Of a stretch of DNA of 64,000 nucleotides, positions 31,562 to 44,500 are shown in pieces (positions within the stretch are counted from its first letter, which is position 1; each line of letters starts with the position of its first letter). The notes under the pieces were generated by a model. The model searched no databases. It had not been told where the DNA came from and saw only the letters and a program-made list of their open reading frames with translations. The position numbers were made by a program, and so were the translations under genes. Origin of the DNA: Umbelopsis ramanniana AG (Eukaryota; Mucoromycota; Umbelopsidomycetes; Umbelopsidales; Umbelopsidaceae); assembly GCF_025399195.1 (NCBI RefSeq), contig NW_026252164.1, positions 1-64,000 of the forward strand, in the 5' to 3' direction.

Positions 31562-33934
31562 ATGAAACTCACTAGTGCCATTGCCCTCTGCGGGCTTTTA
31601 TCGCAGGTATCTGCAAAGATGGTTGTCGGGTAGGTCAACATGAAAGGTTCTCTATCAACGCAATTGAAGTCACTAAAGACAATTTATTCAACCCATTGAT
31701 GACCATAGCTACTTCCCCAACTGGTTGTATGCGAACTATCCCGTTGAAAAGATCCCAGTGAACAAATACACCCACATCAACTATGGTACGTTTATCAAAT
31801 GAGACGGAAAATCATCATAACAAAAAGCAATGGCCAAGGACTTAAAATATCGTTTGTATAGCGTTCGCCATTCTCAACAAAGATGATATGGTTCCTGCAT
31901 TCACTGACGATTGGGCCGTCGAGTCCTCCCTACCAAAGCTTGTCAACAATACCCACACCGTTGGTAGCAAGGTCTTGTTGTCTGTCGGAGGATGGACTGG
32001 TTCCATCAAGTTCTCTAAAATGGTGGCAAAGGCAGAAAACAGAAAGAAGTTCATTGATTGGAATTTGAACTTCATTTCAAAGTACAATACTGACGGTGTT
32101 GATATTGGTAAGTATTGCCGTAATATCAATACTTATTGTAGAATCCTGCGCTAATGAGAGAACAATAGATTGGGAGTACCCTGGTCGCCAAGCTGCTGGC
32201 TGTAACGAATTTGATGCAAAGAATGATGCTTCCAACTTCTTGATCTTGTTGAAGGAGCTTCGTGCTGCTTTGGATAAAAAATTCCCAAAGCAACACAAAG
32301 AAATTACCATGGCTGTACACGTCTATCCATTCCAAACTGAGAAGGGATACATGGAGAGCGTCAAGGACTTTGTTCCATTCTTCGACCATATTAATATTAT
32401 GTCATATGGTATGAATGCATCTCATCAGGGATATCGCAGTAAAGAAATCGGACAATCACTTAATCATTCATCTCCTTCCTTAACTTAGACATCAACGGTG
32501 CCTGGGGCACAACCACTGGACCTAATGCTCCATTGTATCATGAAGAGGGTAAGGGAGAACAAGTATCTTTTGCTTCAAGTAAGTATAGAGGAATTTCTTT
32601 CCAGATCTGAGTTGTTACACTGAATATCCCTCTAACGTACTCATTTTCAAGGTATCAAGAACTGGATTGATGCTGGTGTTCCAGCTGCAAAGATCAATGC
32701 TGGCCTTGCCTACTACGGAAGATCAATAAAAACTGCTGAAGACATGAAGGATAATCAATATGTCAGCAGCGTCAAAGGAGCTCCCAAGGGAGACTCTGAT
32801 GATGCTTACTGGCAGGACCCTAGCTGCAACGCCGAGGAAGGTGGCTTCTCTGGTATTTGGAAGTACACCAACTTGAGATCACAAGGCATCCTCGACAAGG
32901 ACGGAAAGCCAGGTGCAGGCTATACCAAACACTGGGATCCCATCTCCAGTACTCCATGGTTGTTCAACGAAATGACAAAGACTTACATCTCATACGAAGA
33001 CAAGGATTCTTTGATGCACAAAGTCGAACTCGCCTTGTGCCTTGACATTGGCGGTGTGATGGCCTGGTAAGTTTGGCTCATATGAAAGGCAACAGTGTTA
33101 TACATTTTTTTATTAATGAACCTCCAAAAAAGGGATATTCACCAAGACAATGGCGAGCTTATGGAAGCTGTGCAAATGATCAACGGAAAGAAACCTGAAA
33201 CTTGTCCTACATTGAAGGATTTGGCCGCTAAGAAAGGGCCCGGTGCCCACTCTAAAGAAGAAGTACCCGAGGCATCTGCTTCTGATGAATCAGTCAAAAA
33301 AATGGCTATGTCTACAACTGCATCAGTAGAAACGTTTACCATGTCTTCGGCTGCATCTGTTGAGACAGGTCCAGTTGAAATTGACGAGTCTACTATTACT
33401 GAAGAGACAAAACCATCGCAATTAGGAATGCCCTGTATGACTGGCCATATGAAGTGTGCTAACAGAGGTGAAACACCTGAATATCACGAATGCGTCAACG
33501 GCTTGCTCACAAGTCGCATGTGCGCGGAAGGCACTGTCTGTAACACCCATGGAGATCTCATTCTTTGCAACTACCCTACTGAGGAAGTGGCCAAGAAGCT
33601 CGCTACCAAGGTCAATCCAACAGCTGAAGACCCTAATGTGACAGTACAAGAGCAAATGAAAGATAGTGAACCGCAAGTTGAGTACGAAGGTGTGATCAAG
33701 GGCACTTTCTTTGCAGTAGACATGGATGCTACTCGCCAAGCTGACGCTACTCCTCAAGCTGATGTTGCTCCCAAAGTTGATGTTGCTGCCGAAAGTCTTC
33801 CCCAGGTTGATGAACACTATGAAGAGGCAGTTATGAAATCGTATGCTGTGCAGGAAAGTATGTTCGATGTCTTCGCTGACTTCTCGACTGAAACCTACAC
33901 CGCCGGCATGCCAAAGGCCACTGCCTCTCTCTAA
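31562..33934 (+). CDS. Secreted GH18 chitinase with C-terminal Cys-rich module
   Basis: Exons: 31562-31629, 31709-31785, 31862-32107, 32169-32408, 32489-32578, 32652-33066, 33133-33934; 645 aa. A signal peptide (MKLTSAIALCGLLSQVSA) precedes the barrel. SVGGWTGS is the second conserved strand. DGVDIDWEYP holds the DxxDxDxE catalytic set with the acid Glu at about residue 133, and MSYDINGAWG follows at about 208. After the domain (to about 385) comes an Ala/Ser/Glu-rich linker. A six-to-eight Cys stretch at about 475-530 (CMTGHMKC...C.NG...C..GTVC...C) resembles a CBM19-type chitin-binding module. The last 100 residues have short QADATPQADVAPKVD-type repeats. It cleaves chitin in wall remodelling or nutrition. 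The catalytic motif is split by an intron (DGVDI|DWEYP). Confidence 0.93.
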
Positions 33935-34228
33935 GAGTGGCACGACTTCAAGTCGCCCTGCATTACACTGATGCATTATATCTCTTCTTATCCATGTACC
34001 ATCGTAAATCTTTTGTTTTAGAAAATACGTAATATAGAAATATTTAACGGCGTTAGGCGAGACAGTATGAGTAGTATACCCCCAATTGAATAAACAATAC
34101 TGAAAGCAAAATGGGGAAGGTGATGATGAAACCGAATTGCGGCCATTTAAATTTTCTGACCTTCACTGACGTTGGAAACACCAAGAGCTCGTCCTTTAGC
34201 CAAGCATTCTCCACATCTCCTAATTGCC
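33935..34228. other. Gap between chitinase and VTA1
   Basis: 294 bp of 3' and 5' flank. An AATAAA at about 34088-34093 may end one transcript. No gene is seen. Confidence 0.4.
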
Positions 34229-35561
34229 ATGGAATCTGTACCTGAAGAACTCAAATACCTTCAGCCATACCTACAGCGTTCACAAGAACTCCAGTCTCGT
34301 GAGCCTGTGGTTTCATATTATGGTAAGTGTCGAGCGTGCCTACCTATAAACCTACTTTAGATCAGATCTGATTCCAATATTTACTCCTTATAATAGCAAA
34401 GTACTATGCTGCAAAACTAGCTTTATCAAAGGGACCCAAGAACAAACATACAGAAAAGTTCGTGATATCTTTACTGGATGAACTGGAGACCGTACGTAGT
34501 AGCAGATCATGACCACCGTGCCTGCCATGATGATAACCGTTGCTATTTACAGGCTAAACAACAGATTGGAGCGAACGAGGCCATCACAAACGACTTGGTT
34601 GGATATGCGCATATTGAGAACTTTGGCCTAAAGGTGTTTGAAAACGCAGATAATGAAGATCGAGCAGGCAGAGCGTCCAAGTAAGTTGGATAACATCAAA
34701 TGTCTACTACTCGTTTTGTCCACCATACTGACAGTGATACACAGGAAAACAGCCAAAACCTTCCTTGCTGCTTCGGTGTTTTTAGAACTGCTCAAGACAT
34801 TTGGAGATATTGATCCTGATGTATGTGAAATATACAATTATTATGTCTTTATGCAGACGTTTCGAATACTAACTGCAAATTAGGTGGCAGGAAAGATAAA
34901 GTACGCAAAGTGGAAAGCTACTGATATTATCAAGGCGATAAAGGAGGGTAGAGCACCTGTCCCTGGACCACCTGGTGGAGAAGATACTCCAATGGAAGGT
35001 TCAGATGTTCCCACCGGAGCTACCGACATAGTACCTGGCTCCAACACTACTCCTCCTTCTACTTCTGCAGGAGCAAGCGACCCATCTCAACCATTTATAA
35101 CTCACTTTCCTAGTCCTCCATCCAATTTCACAGCCGCCATACCACCTACTTCTCCACAACAGGACAATTTACCTTCGACGACAGGATTTTCCGTTCCTGA
35201 TAATACACCACCCTCAGTCACGCCAACATTCCCTCAAGGTGACCAATCGTTCTCTCCGCCAGTGAATGCCAACAACACTGCAGACGTTAGTGTTCCAACC
35301 TTCCATATCTCCATGCCGGCTCCTGCTCCTTACCAGCCTGTAGTATCACCAGTAGCTGCACCTACGCCAAGTCGACAGGAGATTCCAACGACGGTCGTAC
35401 CACAGCAGAACCTTGGACCTGCTGAAATGGCGAAGGCTCAAAAACTTGCTAAATTTGCTATCAGCGCATTGACTTACGACGATGTCAAGACTGCTAGAGA
35501 GAACTTGTTGAAGGCATTGGATACACTTGGATACAATCAATCTAATAACTTTGGGTTTTAG
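34229..35561 (+). CDS. VTA1: VTA1/LIP5, Vps4 activator
   Basis: Exons 34229-34322, 34397-34491, 34553-34680, 34745-34820 and 34884-35561 give 356 aa (yeast 330). The N-terminal tandem MIT-like domain reads PEELKYLQPYLQRSQELQSR, YYAAKLAL and NDLVGYAHIENFGLKVFENA. Then come TFLAASVFLELLKTFGDID and KIKYAKWKATDIIKA. A long Pro/Ser/Thr-rich linker (about 150-300) leads to the C-terminal VSL domain AEMAKAQKLAKFAISALTYD, which binds and stimulates the ESCRT ATPase Vps4. It acts at endosomes in ESCRT-III disassembly and multivesicular-body sorting. Its end is 198 bp from the convergent CSN2 gene. Confidence 0.95.
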
Positions 35562-35759
35562 TGCCGAACTTTGGATTATTTTGTTTTTATATATACATTA
35601 CACGGAAGGCGTCACTTGCGGATTAGCTGGCATACATCATTTACAGAAGTTAATTACTGTAGACATTCAATGTTTTCTCTATGGAAGAATCAGGAAGAAA
35701 ACGAATAATGTTTCCGATCCATCTAGTCCACAAGAACCCTTCGTCCATACGGTATATTG

Positions 35760-38025
35760 CTAGTTGACCTTGTTGAGCACTGCTTTGTACACATTCACCA
35801 CATTGTTAGACCATTCGTTCATGGCTGCATATCGATTAGTATCGCTTGATCTAATGAAAAGAATCCCATAGTTAGTGTTTGATCTTCATAAATCAAGTTG
35901 TTTGACACAGGTTGCTTACTTTTGTTGAATCTCCAATCGCTGTTGGACTTGATCAATGCGGCCGGATATCTTTTTATCCAAAATGAGGGTAACAAGTAGC
36001 TCCTGGACATCCTCCACGGGAATGTTCAATTGCTATAGTTGGATGAGAGCCTGCTCGTTGACGTGCGTTCAATCGCGTTCACTTGACTTACCGTAGATAT
36101 AAATGGGATCTCAATGCGAGTATACGGCTTGATCAATCGAATGAGAACTTGCGTTCGAATGTTCTTCAAAACATCATCAATGTAGGTTCTTATGAAAGAA
36201 TCACCCATGATGGCGTTATGATTCTCTGTTGAGCACACATTGTCAGCGTCTTCTCCAACGTTCAACCAGATGCACTCCTTCTCGTACCTTTCAAAATCTT
36301 TTCAAACTCCCTAATCTCCTTTTTCTGATACGCGCTGACAAGGTTAGTCATGGCGACAATTTGAGGGTCATTTTTGTATCTACGGAGTAAAGGAGAATAC
36401 AATGAATTTTGCTTGTTGAATTTCGAGATAGATTTGGTTGGTGGCTTCAATGGCGTTTGACTTACGGTTTTGTTTCTTGAGAATCAAACGGGTTGATTTG
36501 CGATTCTGTAAGCATATTGGCGAGTACCAAGTATCTGTAGAACAAGCAATGAGAGCCGACGTTATAACACCGTTCATGATAGACATGCAAAGACAGGATC
36601 AACATACTTCAAGACCTGAATTCTTTGGGCACTGCCGGCTTCATCATAGTTTTTGAATGATTCGAAAAAATCCGTCTGCGCTTGGTCCCACGATTCTAAC
36701 AGTCAAAGCAAGGCGTAAGGAGCTTGACAATATAACAGCATGCACTTACAAATCATCTTACTTTCACTCATGTGCATCTTCCCACCGCATTCTCGTATTA
36801 CGCCCATAATTCTTGGATGTGGAATAGCAGATTTAACACGCAAGCATTGCTGATAAACTTCCTGCTCGGGAAAGGTAATCAATATCAACAGCGCCAGCCC
36901 ACAAATATCCAAGGCGGCGTTATTCTAACCTTCAACTTTTTCTTGTTCTTAGTCTCAGTGTACATTTGGATTTCTAGAGCGAAAATCTCCAGGAGATGTG
37001 TGCCTTTCCGCTGATCATCCGTTCCGTCATCTTTTTGGCACGATGCATGAAGTTGTCGAAGAATCTGGAGAAAAAAGAGAAGATAGTCAGCCCTTATTAC
37101 CTCTCATAATGGGAAATGGCGCAGCTGAGTTACCTTGTTTAATCTCGAATATTCATGTCGGTCCAGCCATAACTTGGCTAACTTCAAGTTGGTCTTCACC
37201 CAAAGTCGCTGTTGTAAAAGAGGAAGCACGACGAGTTCAGACAATCAGCAAAAGTTATCACATGTAACTATGGAAGCTTACATCGTTTTTGGAATCAGCA
37301 AGTGAAGTGAGAGTGGTTTGATAAAACTTTTCCATGAAGGACATGTCATCTGACGACGACACGTAATCGAGGATATTGTTGATACTCTTCTCACTGTAGT
37401 TGCGCGTGACAGCCGATTTGGTATATGTCAACAGCTCCTCATAATATCGCAAAGTCTAATAGTAATATTAAAAAGTGCATTGCCATGGAGTTAGTAACGA
37501 TTGTTCTATCTCCCTGTATCGATAGTCATAAGCTTACATCATCAAATCTGCCTAGCTGAAATGAGAGCTTCACCATCTGCTTTAAAGCTTTGAACCCCCT
37601 ACAGAAAACTACGATTAACCACATTTTTCCACATTGCTCTTTGGATATGGTTACCCACCAATCGCCCTTCTCCTCCTCGGTGTTAACAACATCTTGAAAC
37701 TCTTGTATGGCGGCCTCTGAATCATCTTCCTTGCGAGCTATGCAGGTTGACGAACGGTCGAGTACTCTGGGTAAGCAAAACCGAGGACACCTTTGCTGTG
37801 TAAATTCAACAATTTACCTTTCGCGCTATAGTATTTGTTCTCTAAGTCGACGTCGGGCTCTTCCTGCTCGTCGTCCTCGTAGTCGAAGTCATATTCCTAC
37901 ATTGTGTTCATTAAAGTTACATTTTATAAGCATTCTAAGAGAATCCTCCTGTCGCATAAAGTATCTATGTTTATGTTGAGTACCTCTTCGTCGTCTTCCA
38001 TCATAAAGTCATCGTCGTCACTCAT
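35760..38025 (-). CDS. CSN2: COP9 signalosome subunit 2
   Basis: Fourteen exons (minus): 38025-37984, 37896-37818, 37737-37659, 37598-37538, 37455-37282, 37208-37134, 37064-36930, 36861-36762, 36695-36608, 36534-36466, 36379-36288, 36225-36092, 36032-35920, 35850-35760. The 443-aa product has the same length as human CSN2. The acidic start [60 protein letters not shown] and [20 protein letters not shown] are near-identical family blocks. The C-terminal PCI domain ends [11 protein letters not shown]2 scaffolds the signalosome and docks cullin-RING ligases for deneddylation by CSN5. It is among the most conserved genes in the window and has the most introns. Confidence 0.97.
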
Positions 38026-38245
38026 TTTGTAGGTTCAAAGGGTTGAGACGGTTGCGAGTTCAGTAAGATCGCGCTTACAATTGCGGCGTTTGTACAATTT
38101 GCATTGTAAAAATTTGCGCTCAGCAGAAAAAATGGATTCTGCCTGAAGGACTGTGGTTCCAGCAAAGCTTAACAGGACTACAGCATTTCTTCCCTGAGTG
38201 ATTGACTCGTTTGCCGGTGTTACATTTTGAAAGTCGATATATAGA
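38026..38245. promoter_or_regulatory. Divergent promoter of CSN2 and KOG1
   Basis: A head-to-head gap of 220 bp with no clear TATA; an ATATATAG lies at about 38237-38244, next to the KOG1 start. Confidence 0.4.
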
Positions 38246-41200
38246 ATGCCTTCGACAACTGCAGACGGTACAAATACCCTGCCGGACCCCAACAACGACG
38301 ACGCAAGGAGTACAAGCAGCACTTTAGTCAGTGGAGAGGGAAAGCAACCCGACGAGGAAAATGAACCCCCAATAAATCCGTCAGCTACAGACCAAGCTGT
38401 AGACACATTCAGTTCAATGTCGTTGAATGATCCTATTTCAAATGTACGCCATGGTTTTGATGACCAAGTTTACGAAGAAGAGCTTATCCGCTTTATGTAT
38501 TATACCGAGAAGCGACACGACAGCAATGGGCAACCTACCGCTACGGTAGCAACTGGCCCTCTGCAAGACTGGGTAAAGTTATGAGTTCTTACAGGATACG
38601 GTTTGATTCATTTGACACAGACACTAACTAGGAGATTTTGGCACAATAGAGGCTCAGAGAGAGAATCAAGACTGTTTGGGGTAAGAGCTTATCACTATCA
38701 TTATCTAAGCAGCTGGTCGGTTCACAGTCAAAATAACTGACCATGTCTTCTCATCTGCTTAGGCTTGTTGATTGTATGCCTTAATATCGGAACCGACCCG
38801 CCGGATGTTGTAAAGACCAACCCAAGCGCTAAGATGGAATGTTGGATCGATCCCTTCTCGCAACCGCCACCGAAAGCATTAGAAAATATCGGTAAAAATC
38901 TACAATCTCAATATGAAATCATCAATATGCGAACTCGATTCAAGCAATCACTCGATCCATCTGTGGAAGAAACCAAAAAACTCTGCTGTCAGATGCGTCG
39001 AAATGCGAAACAGGATCGTATTCTTTTCCATTACAACGGCCACGGTGTGCCAAAGCCTACCGCGAGCGGAGAAATTTGGGTGTTTAACAAAACCTATACC
39101 CAGTATATACCCGTATCTCTATTCGACTTACAATCATGGTTAGGAGCACCTGTAATTTACGTCTGGGATTGCTCTTCAGCTGGAAACATCATCTACTCGT
39201 TCAATCGCTTCGCAGAGCAACGGGATAATGAGGCGATACGCTTGGCTAGTTCGAATCAACCTTTACCAACTGCTACATCCCATATGAGAGATTGCATTCA
39301 ACTGGCTGCCTGTGGTCCTAACGAAACGCTTCCAATGAACCCCCATCTTCCCGCCGATCTCTTTACCGCATGTTTGACCACGCCTATAGAAATGTCATTG
39401 AGATGGGTCATTATACAGAATCCATTGTTAGCCTCCGATATTACCTTGGATATGATTTTAAAACTGCCTGGACGCGCACAAGAACGTCGAACACCACTTG
39501 GTGAATTAACTTGGATCTTCACAGCGGTCACCGATACCATTGCTTGGTGTGTTCTTCAAGACCAACCCGAATTGTTTAAGAGGCTCTTCCGCCAAGATCT
39601 TATGGTAGCTTCCATGTTCCGCAATTTCCTATTAGCAGAACGTATTATGCGATCTCATCGATGTACACCCATGTCAGTCCCCAAATTACCACAAACCCAC
39701 GACCATCCAATGTGGCAAGCTTGGGATCTTGCTGTAGATATGTGTCTTTTGCAATTACCAGCATTGTTGGCAGCGGAAAAGGGAAGAAAGCAATATCAAT
39801 ATCAGGGAAGCAATTTCTTTGCAGAACAATTGACCGCTTTCGAGGTGTGGCTGACGGAAGGTGCGGTGACTAAGCAAGTTCCAGAGCAATTGCCTATCGT
39901 ACTACAAGTTCTACTAAGTCAAGTGCATCGTCTACGTGCCCTTATCTTGCTTAGTCGTTTCTTGGATCTTGGAGCTTGGGCTGTCAATGCAGCATTATCC
40001 GTTGGAATCTTTCCCTATGTACTCAAGCTCTTACAGAGTCCTGCGGCTGAGCTCAAACCTGTTCTCGTCTTTATATGGGCTCGCATCCTTGCCGTTGATA
40101 AAACATGTCAAGGCGACCTTCTGAAAGATCATGTCGAAGGATACGCTTACTTCATTAACATTTTGGCTCCCAATAATGCTATGCTCACAATACCACACGT
40201 CTCTGAACACCGTGCTATGAGCGCTTTTATCCTCTCTGTTTTCTGTCATAATTACAAGGTTGGTCAGCAACACTGCTTACGGGCCAATGTTATCAACGCT
40301 TGCCTTGAACATGTTACGGATCCCGATCCATTACTTCGACAATGGGTGTGTCTCTGTCTTAGCCAGCTATGGATGAATAACAGTGAAGCCAAGGCTAGTG
40401 CAATTGCCCAGAACGCTCATGAGAGACTTTGTGGCCTTCTCACAGACAAGGTGCCTGAGGTCCGAGCTTCAGCTATGTATGCACTAGAGACCTTTTTGGG
40501 AGATGTCAACAAGACTGAGCAAGTCGTCAACATCGAGCACAACGTCGCCATCTCTGCATTAGTTGCTATGTCGGATGGATCACCTATAGTACGCAAAGAA
40601 TTCGTTGTCGCTCTATCACACATCGTCCATCAATCTGGACATGCTAAATTTGTAGCTGCTGCAACTCAAACTGTTGAAGAAGAAACTGCACAAAGAGCTG
40701 CTGGACATCTTGATGAACGTGCAAAGATTGGTAGAAGCCGTAATGTAGACCGAAGACAAGGCATGGATGGAATGTTTAGCTCTACCAGCCACGATTCCGT
40801 GTATGCTGTTATTTGGAAAGCCCTACTCAATCTGTCGGTTGATCCACATCCTGACGTTGCTCAGGCCGCACAAACAGTCGTTGACCATGTCAACTCCAAG
40901 CTACTAAACCATAATTCCACCGTCAGCGACTACGCCTCTTCCTTGATTCATAAGACCACCGCTTCGATTACCAACAATCCACATTTACTCCCTGATCGAT
41001 CACAGTCCTTCACTATCCATGAGGACAAATCGTCTGCCGCCGCTTTACGACGTCCTGCCAAACTTACGCGGTCTGCTTCATTTGCACAAACTTTACGGTC
41101 ACTGTATAATATCGGAAGTGGAACGTTGAGTGGTGGTTCCGGTTCTGAAACGTCATCAGTAGGTACCACATCGCCTGGCCAGCACACGCTATCAAATGGT

Positions 41201-43270
41201 TCGACCATTGTTAGTCAAAATGGCCTACTTGCCAAAGCCGCCTCGGTGGCATCTGGTCTCGAGCAGCAGCAACATTCACCACCGGTCAGTCATATCGAGA
41301 GAATTGCAAAGTCGGAAACCGAAGAAGAGCAATATGGGTTGCCCCTTAAGTCCGACTTTTACGACTGGAGCTGTGAATACTTTACCGAACCTCAAATGCG
41401 GGCTGCTGAGGCGGATGAACCGGGTAGTGTTAGCTATACACAGCGAAAATGGAGACGCTCTCGTAATGAGAAAATCTTAAATGAGGCACAATCCATGTGT
41501 GATGTAGCAGGTACGTTGTGAAAGTCGATGTCGTATATTTATACACATGAATTGGGTTCCTAATACATTTTAATTAGGCGTTTGTCGTTGGGATGAGCCG
41601 TACCGTGCTTTTGGTACCGACACTCATAATATCAAACTACTTTTCCATCAATTTGAACCCCATCTAGTTTCAGCCGATACTCACAACACCATCACGTAAG
41701 TTAGACATCCTATTTTTCTTGAGCATGGATAATTGCTAACGAACCATATGTACATCTTGAATGCAGGATCTGGAATTGGAAAACATCACAACAACTTAGT
41801 ACCATCAATAATCACAACCCTAGAAACAGTAGAATCACGGACCTGAAATTTATCAATGAAGATGACATAGCCATGTTACTGACAGCATCTGGTAAGTCAT
41901 GTCGATCCTTTTTTTGGCTGTCTGTTCTGTAATATGATGCCTTTCCAACATGGCTCATCTTCCTGTGTCTTCGATTTTGCCGCACAGATGATGGCGTTAT
42001 ACGTATATACAAAGGGTATGATGAATATGATAAACCTGATGCAGGTTTAGTGACGGCATGGAGAGCTCTCAAGGGTATGGAAAAGAGCAGCAATAAGCAA
42101 AGCGGCTTGGTATGCGATTGGTACCAAAACCGTGGTCAATTACTCATTGGTGGTGACGCTCGTGTCATCAAGGTTTGGGACGCCCAACAGGAGCTCGTCC
42201 TTACGGTTAGTATTGGATGAAACTGTGACTACGCTAGAGTTATATACTCACACTTTTTGGTAGGATATTGCATTACGCTCAACGGCATGCGTTACAAGCA
42301 TCACTAGTGATCAAACCGGAGGCAATATTTTCATCGCTGGTTTTGGTGATGGCGCTATCAGAGTCTTTGACAGAAGACTACCTGCACATTCAGCGTACGT
42401 TGATTTCCATTTAAAGCATTTAACATTAGCGAGTTTGTATCGTCTGACATCATCTACACAGTGTCGTGCATGAATGGGCCGAACACAACGCCTGGGTAAC
42501 CAATGTTCATCTACAAAGAAATGGTAACCGCGAGCTTGTTTCAGGAAGGTAAATACTTGAAATTTGTCATTGCATCCTTGTCGAAGGATATAATATCTTT
42601 CAAGATGCTGACCATTTTCTTGCAGCTATAATGGGGATATTAAGATTTGGGACATTCGCTTGCCAACTTCACTTCGAACGATTACCTCTCATAAGAACAC
42701 CGATATGACAGCATTAACTGTCCATGACCATGCTCCTGTCATTGCCACGTAAGTTTGAATGATATGCGTTGCTCTTTTGTGCTTTAGCTTCTGAGAAAGG
42801 AAGGCTGACCTGTGGTTTAATAATGCTAGTGGTAGTGAGGATCATACCCTTAAGGTATGGAATGTCAATGGAACGAATCTATCTACCATGCGGCCAACAG
42901 GATGGATGGGTCAGCGAGGCAGCTCCATTCATTCATTAGCATTCCACCCCAATATGATGATGCTGGCCTCCACTGGTTTCGACGGTAACATAACGGTATG
43001 TGCTCGACAGCTTATCAGGAAACGGTTGATGATAGGTAGACTGTGTTGGCTAATTAGTTTGTTAATGTTAGATTCATGGATGTGATACCAATAACCAGGT
43101 TGTTTCTTTGCTTTGAAACCGATGAAGAGGATTATTTGAATTTGTAGATTATTGGCCATCTTGTTTTCTTTCATTGCAGTGTGTTTTATGTATATTTTTT
43201 TTCCAAGAACAATGAACGAACGTTTTGCCTTCTACAGATAGAGGTCTTGGGATTTGATACACGTTATTGA
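38246..43270 (+). CDS. KOG1: KOG1/Raptor, TORC1 scaffold subunit
   Basis: Exons: 38246-38572, 38650-38680, 38763-41510, 41578-41695, 41767-41891, 41988-42205, 42264-42394, 42462-42548, 42626-42748, 42830-42995, 43238-43270; 1368 aa (human 1335). The raptor N-terminal caspase-like domain (about 110-270) contains CLNIGTDPPDVVKT, MECWIDPFSQPP, ILFHYNGHGVPKPT, IPVSLFDLQSW and IYVWDCSSAGNII. HEAT-type repeats follow to about 700, then a Ser-rich linker. A C-terminal seven-blade WD40 region runs from about 930 (CRWDEPYRAFGT, VWDAQQEL, DIKIWDIRLP, HTLKVWNVNG). It presents substrates to TOR kinase at the vacuole or lysosome and other membranes. Exon 2 is 31 nt. The last exon (33 nt, IEVLGFDTRY) closes the final blade and is the least certain. 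Confidence 0.96.
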
Positions 43271-43631
43271 ATGTATTTAGAGTGATATTGCGGGATTGCG
43301 CTTTGTGGACTCAGCTGCGAGAAAAAACCCAACGCTGACAATCGGATAGCTGCCAGCCTGCCTCTATAGAGCGTTTATACGACCTGGCAAAAGACATTGC
43401 AATTGCTGAACCATTGCCGTTATTGATAATATTTTTATTCAGATAGCTACATTGGCTTACTCAGTGCAGCACTGAAAATAAAATTTCACTTCATTCACTG
43501 GCAGAGAAGCTGAGTTCAGGCAGTCAGGACGAAAATTTTGATGACGTGGGTCAGCGTTGCCTGCAAAATTTCAAAACAAATTTAAAGCGGGACAAGCTCA
43601 ACACCTTCTCACCTTCATATCTTACACTACG
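43271..43631. other. Gap between KOG1 and ACP
   Basis: 361 bp of 3' flank and ACP promoter; AATAAAA at about 43478. No gene is seen. Confidence 0.4.
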
Positions 43632-44189
43632 ATGCTTCGCACCTCTGCTTTCAGCGCCATCTTCAAGACCGCCTCTAGAGTTGCCACCTACCAGGTCGCT
43701 CAACCTGCTGCTCGCCTCTCACCCATCGCTGTTGGCAGATTCTACTCTGCAGGTGCCGGTCTCGACCGTTCCGACATTGAATCCCGAATTTTGGAAATCC
43801 TCAAGGGTTTCGACAAAATTGACCCTTCCAAGGTAAGCATCCAGCTGAACGAATTGTCTTTCAAAGTATGGAGGCAATTTGTGAACGTGACAGTCCTCTT
43901 TTACTTTGAATTACAAGTTTTTCTTCCTATCAAATTGCTCTCCCACGTAATGACGCATTACTAATTACTCACCTTTCAATATTTCTTTCTCCTCTCGTGC
44001 TCCTTTACATAGGTCTCCTTGAACGCCACTTTCACCAACGACCTTGGCCTCGACAGCTTGGACGCCGTCGAAGTCGTCATGGCCATTGAGGAAGAATTCT
44101 CTGTTGAAATTCCTGACAAGGAAGCTGACGACATCAAGAGCGCTGCACAGGCTGTTGAGTACATCAGCCAACGTAGCGATGCTCATTAG
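43632..44189 (+). CDS. ACP1: Mitochondrial acyl carrier protein (NDUFAB1 type)
   Basis: Exons 43632-43832 and 44013-44189 give 125 aa. A mitochondrial presequence ([20 protein letters not shown]...) is followed by [20 protein letters not shown]. The 4'-phosphopantetheine site [18 protein letters not shown] has its acceptor Ser at about residue 82, and [20 protein letters not shown] closes the helical bundle. It carries acyl chains in mitochondrial fatty-acid synthesis (octanoate for lipoate). With LYR proteins it is a subunit of complex I and a factor in Fe-S cluster and ribosome assembly. The frame upstream of 43632 is 5' UTR. Confidence 0.96.
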
Positions 44190-44500
44190 ACGCGCTGTAA
44201 AAAGGATAGTAGATAAAAGACAAATTGCTAAAAATTACAATATAAAAGCCATACGATACAATACACGTTTTGACACTGGGCATATATTATTTATGGGAGG
44301 CAGTGGTGGTATAACTGTTAGAGACCGGATTATATAAAGAAGTAGCATAGGAGGGTCAAAGTAGTATTGCCTGCCGTATTTCAACAGGATGGTGAAAATT
44401 CGGCTGGCTGGCCATGCGCAGCTAGGGTGATTTCGCCTGCCAACGAGGACTGTGTTTTCACCGCCCCTCTTTCCCGTCCACTCACTCCACGCAATTCACC
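44190..44500. other. Gap between ACP1 and SNX41
   Basis: 311 bp of flanks, AT-rich on the left and GC-rich with CpGs towards SNX41. No gene is seen. Confidence 0.4.

Noticed and set aside
33422-33976. A 184-codon minus-strand frame
   Set aside because: It is antisense to the chitinase last exon and reads through its Cys module; no independent support.
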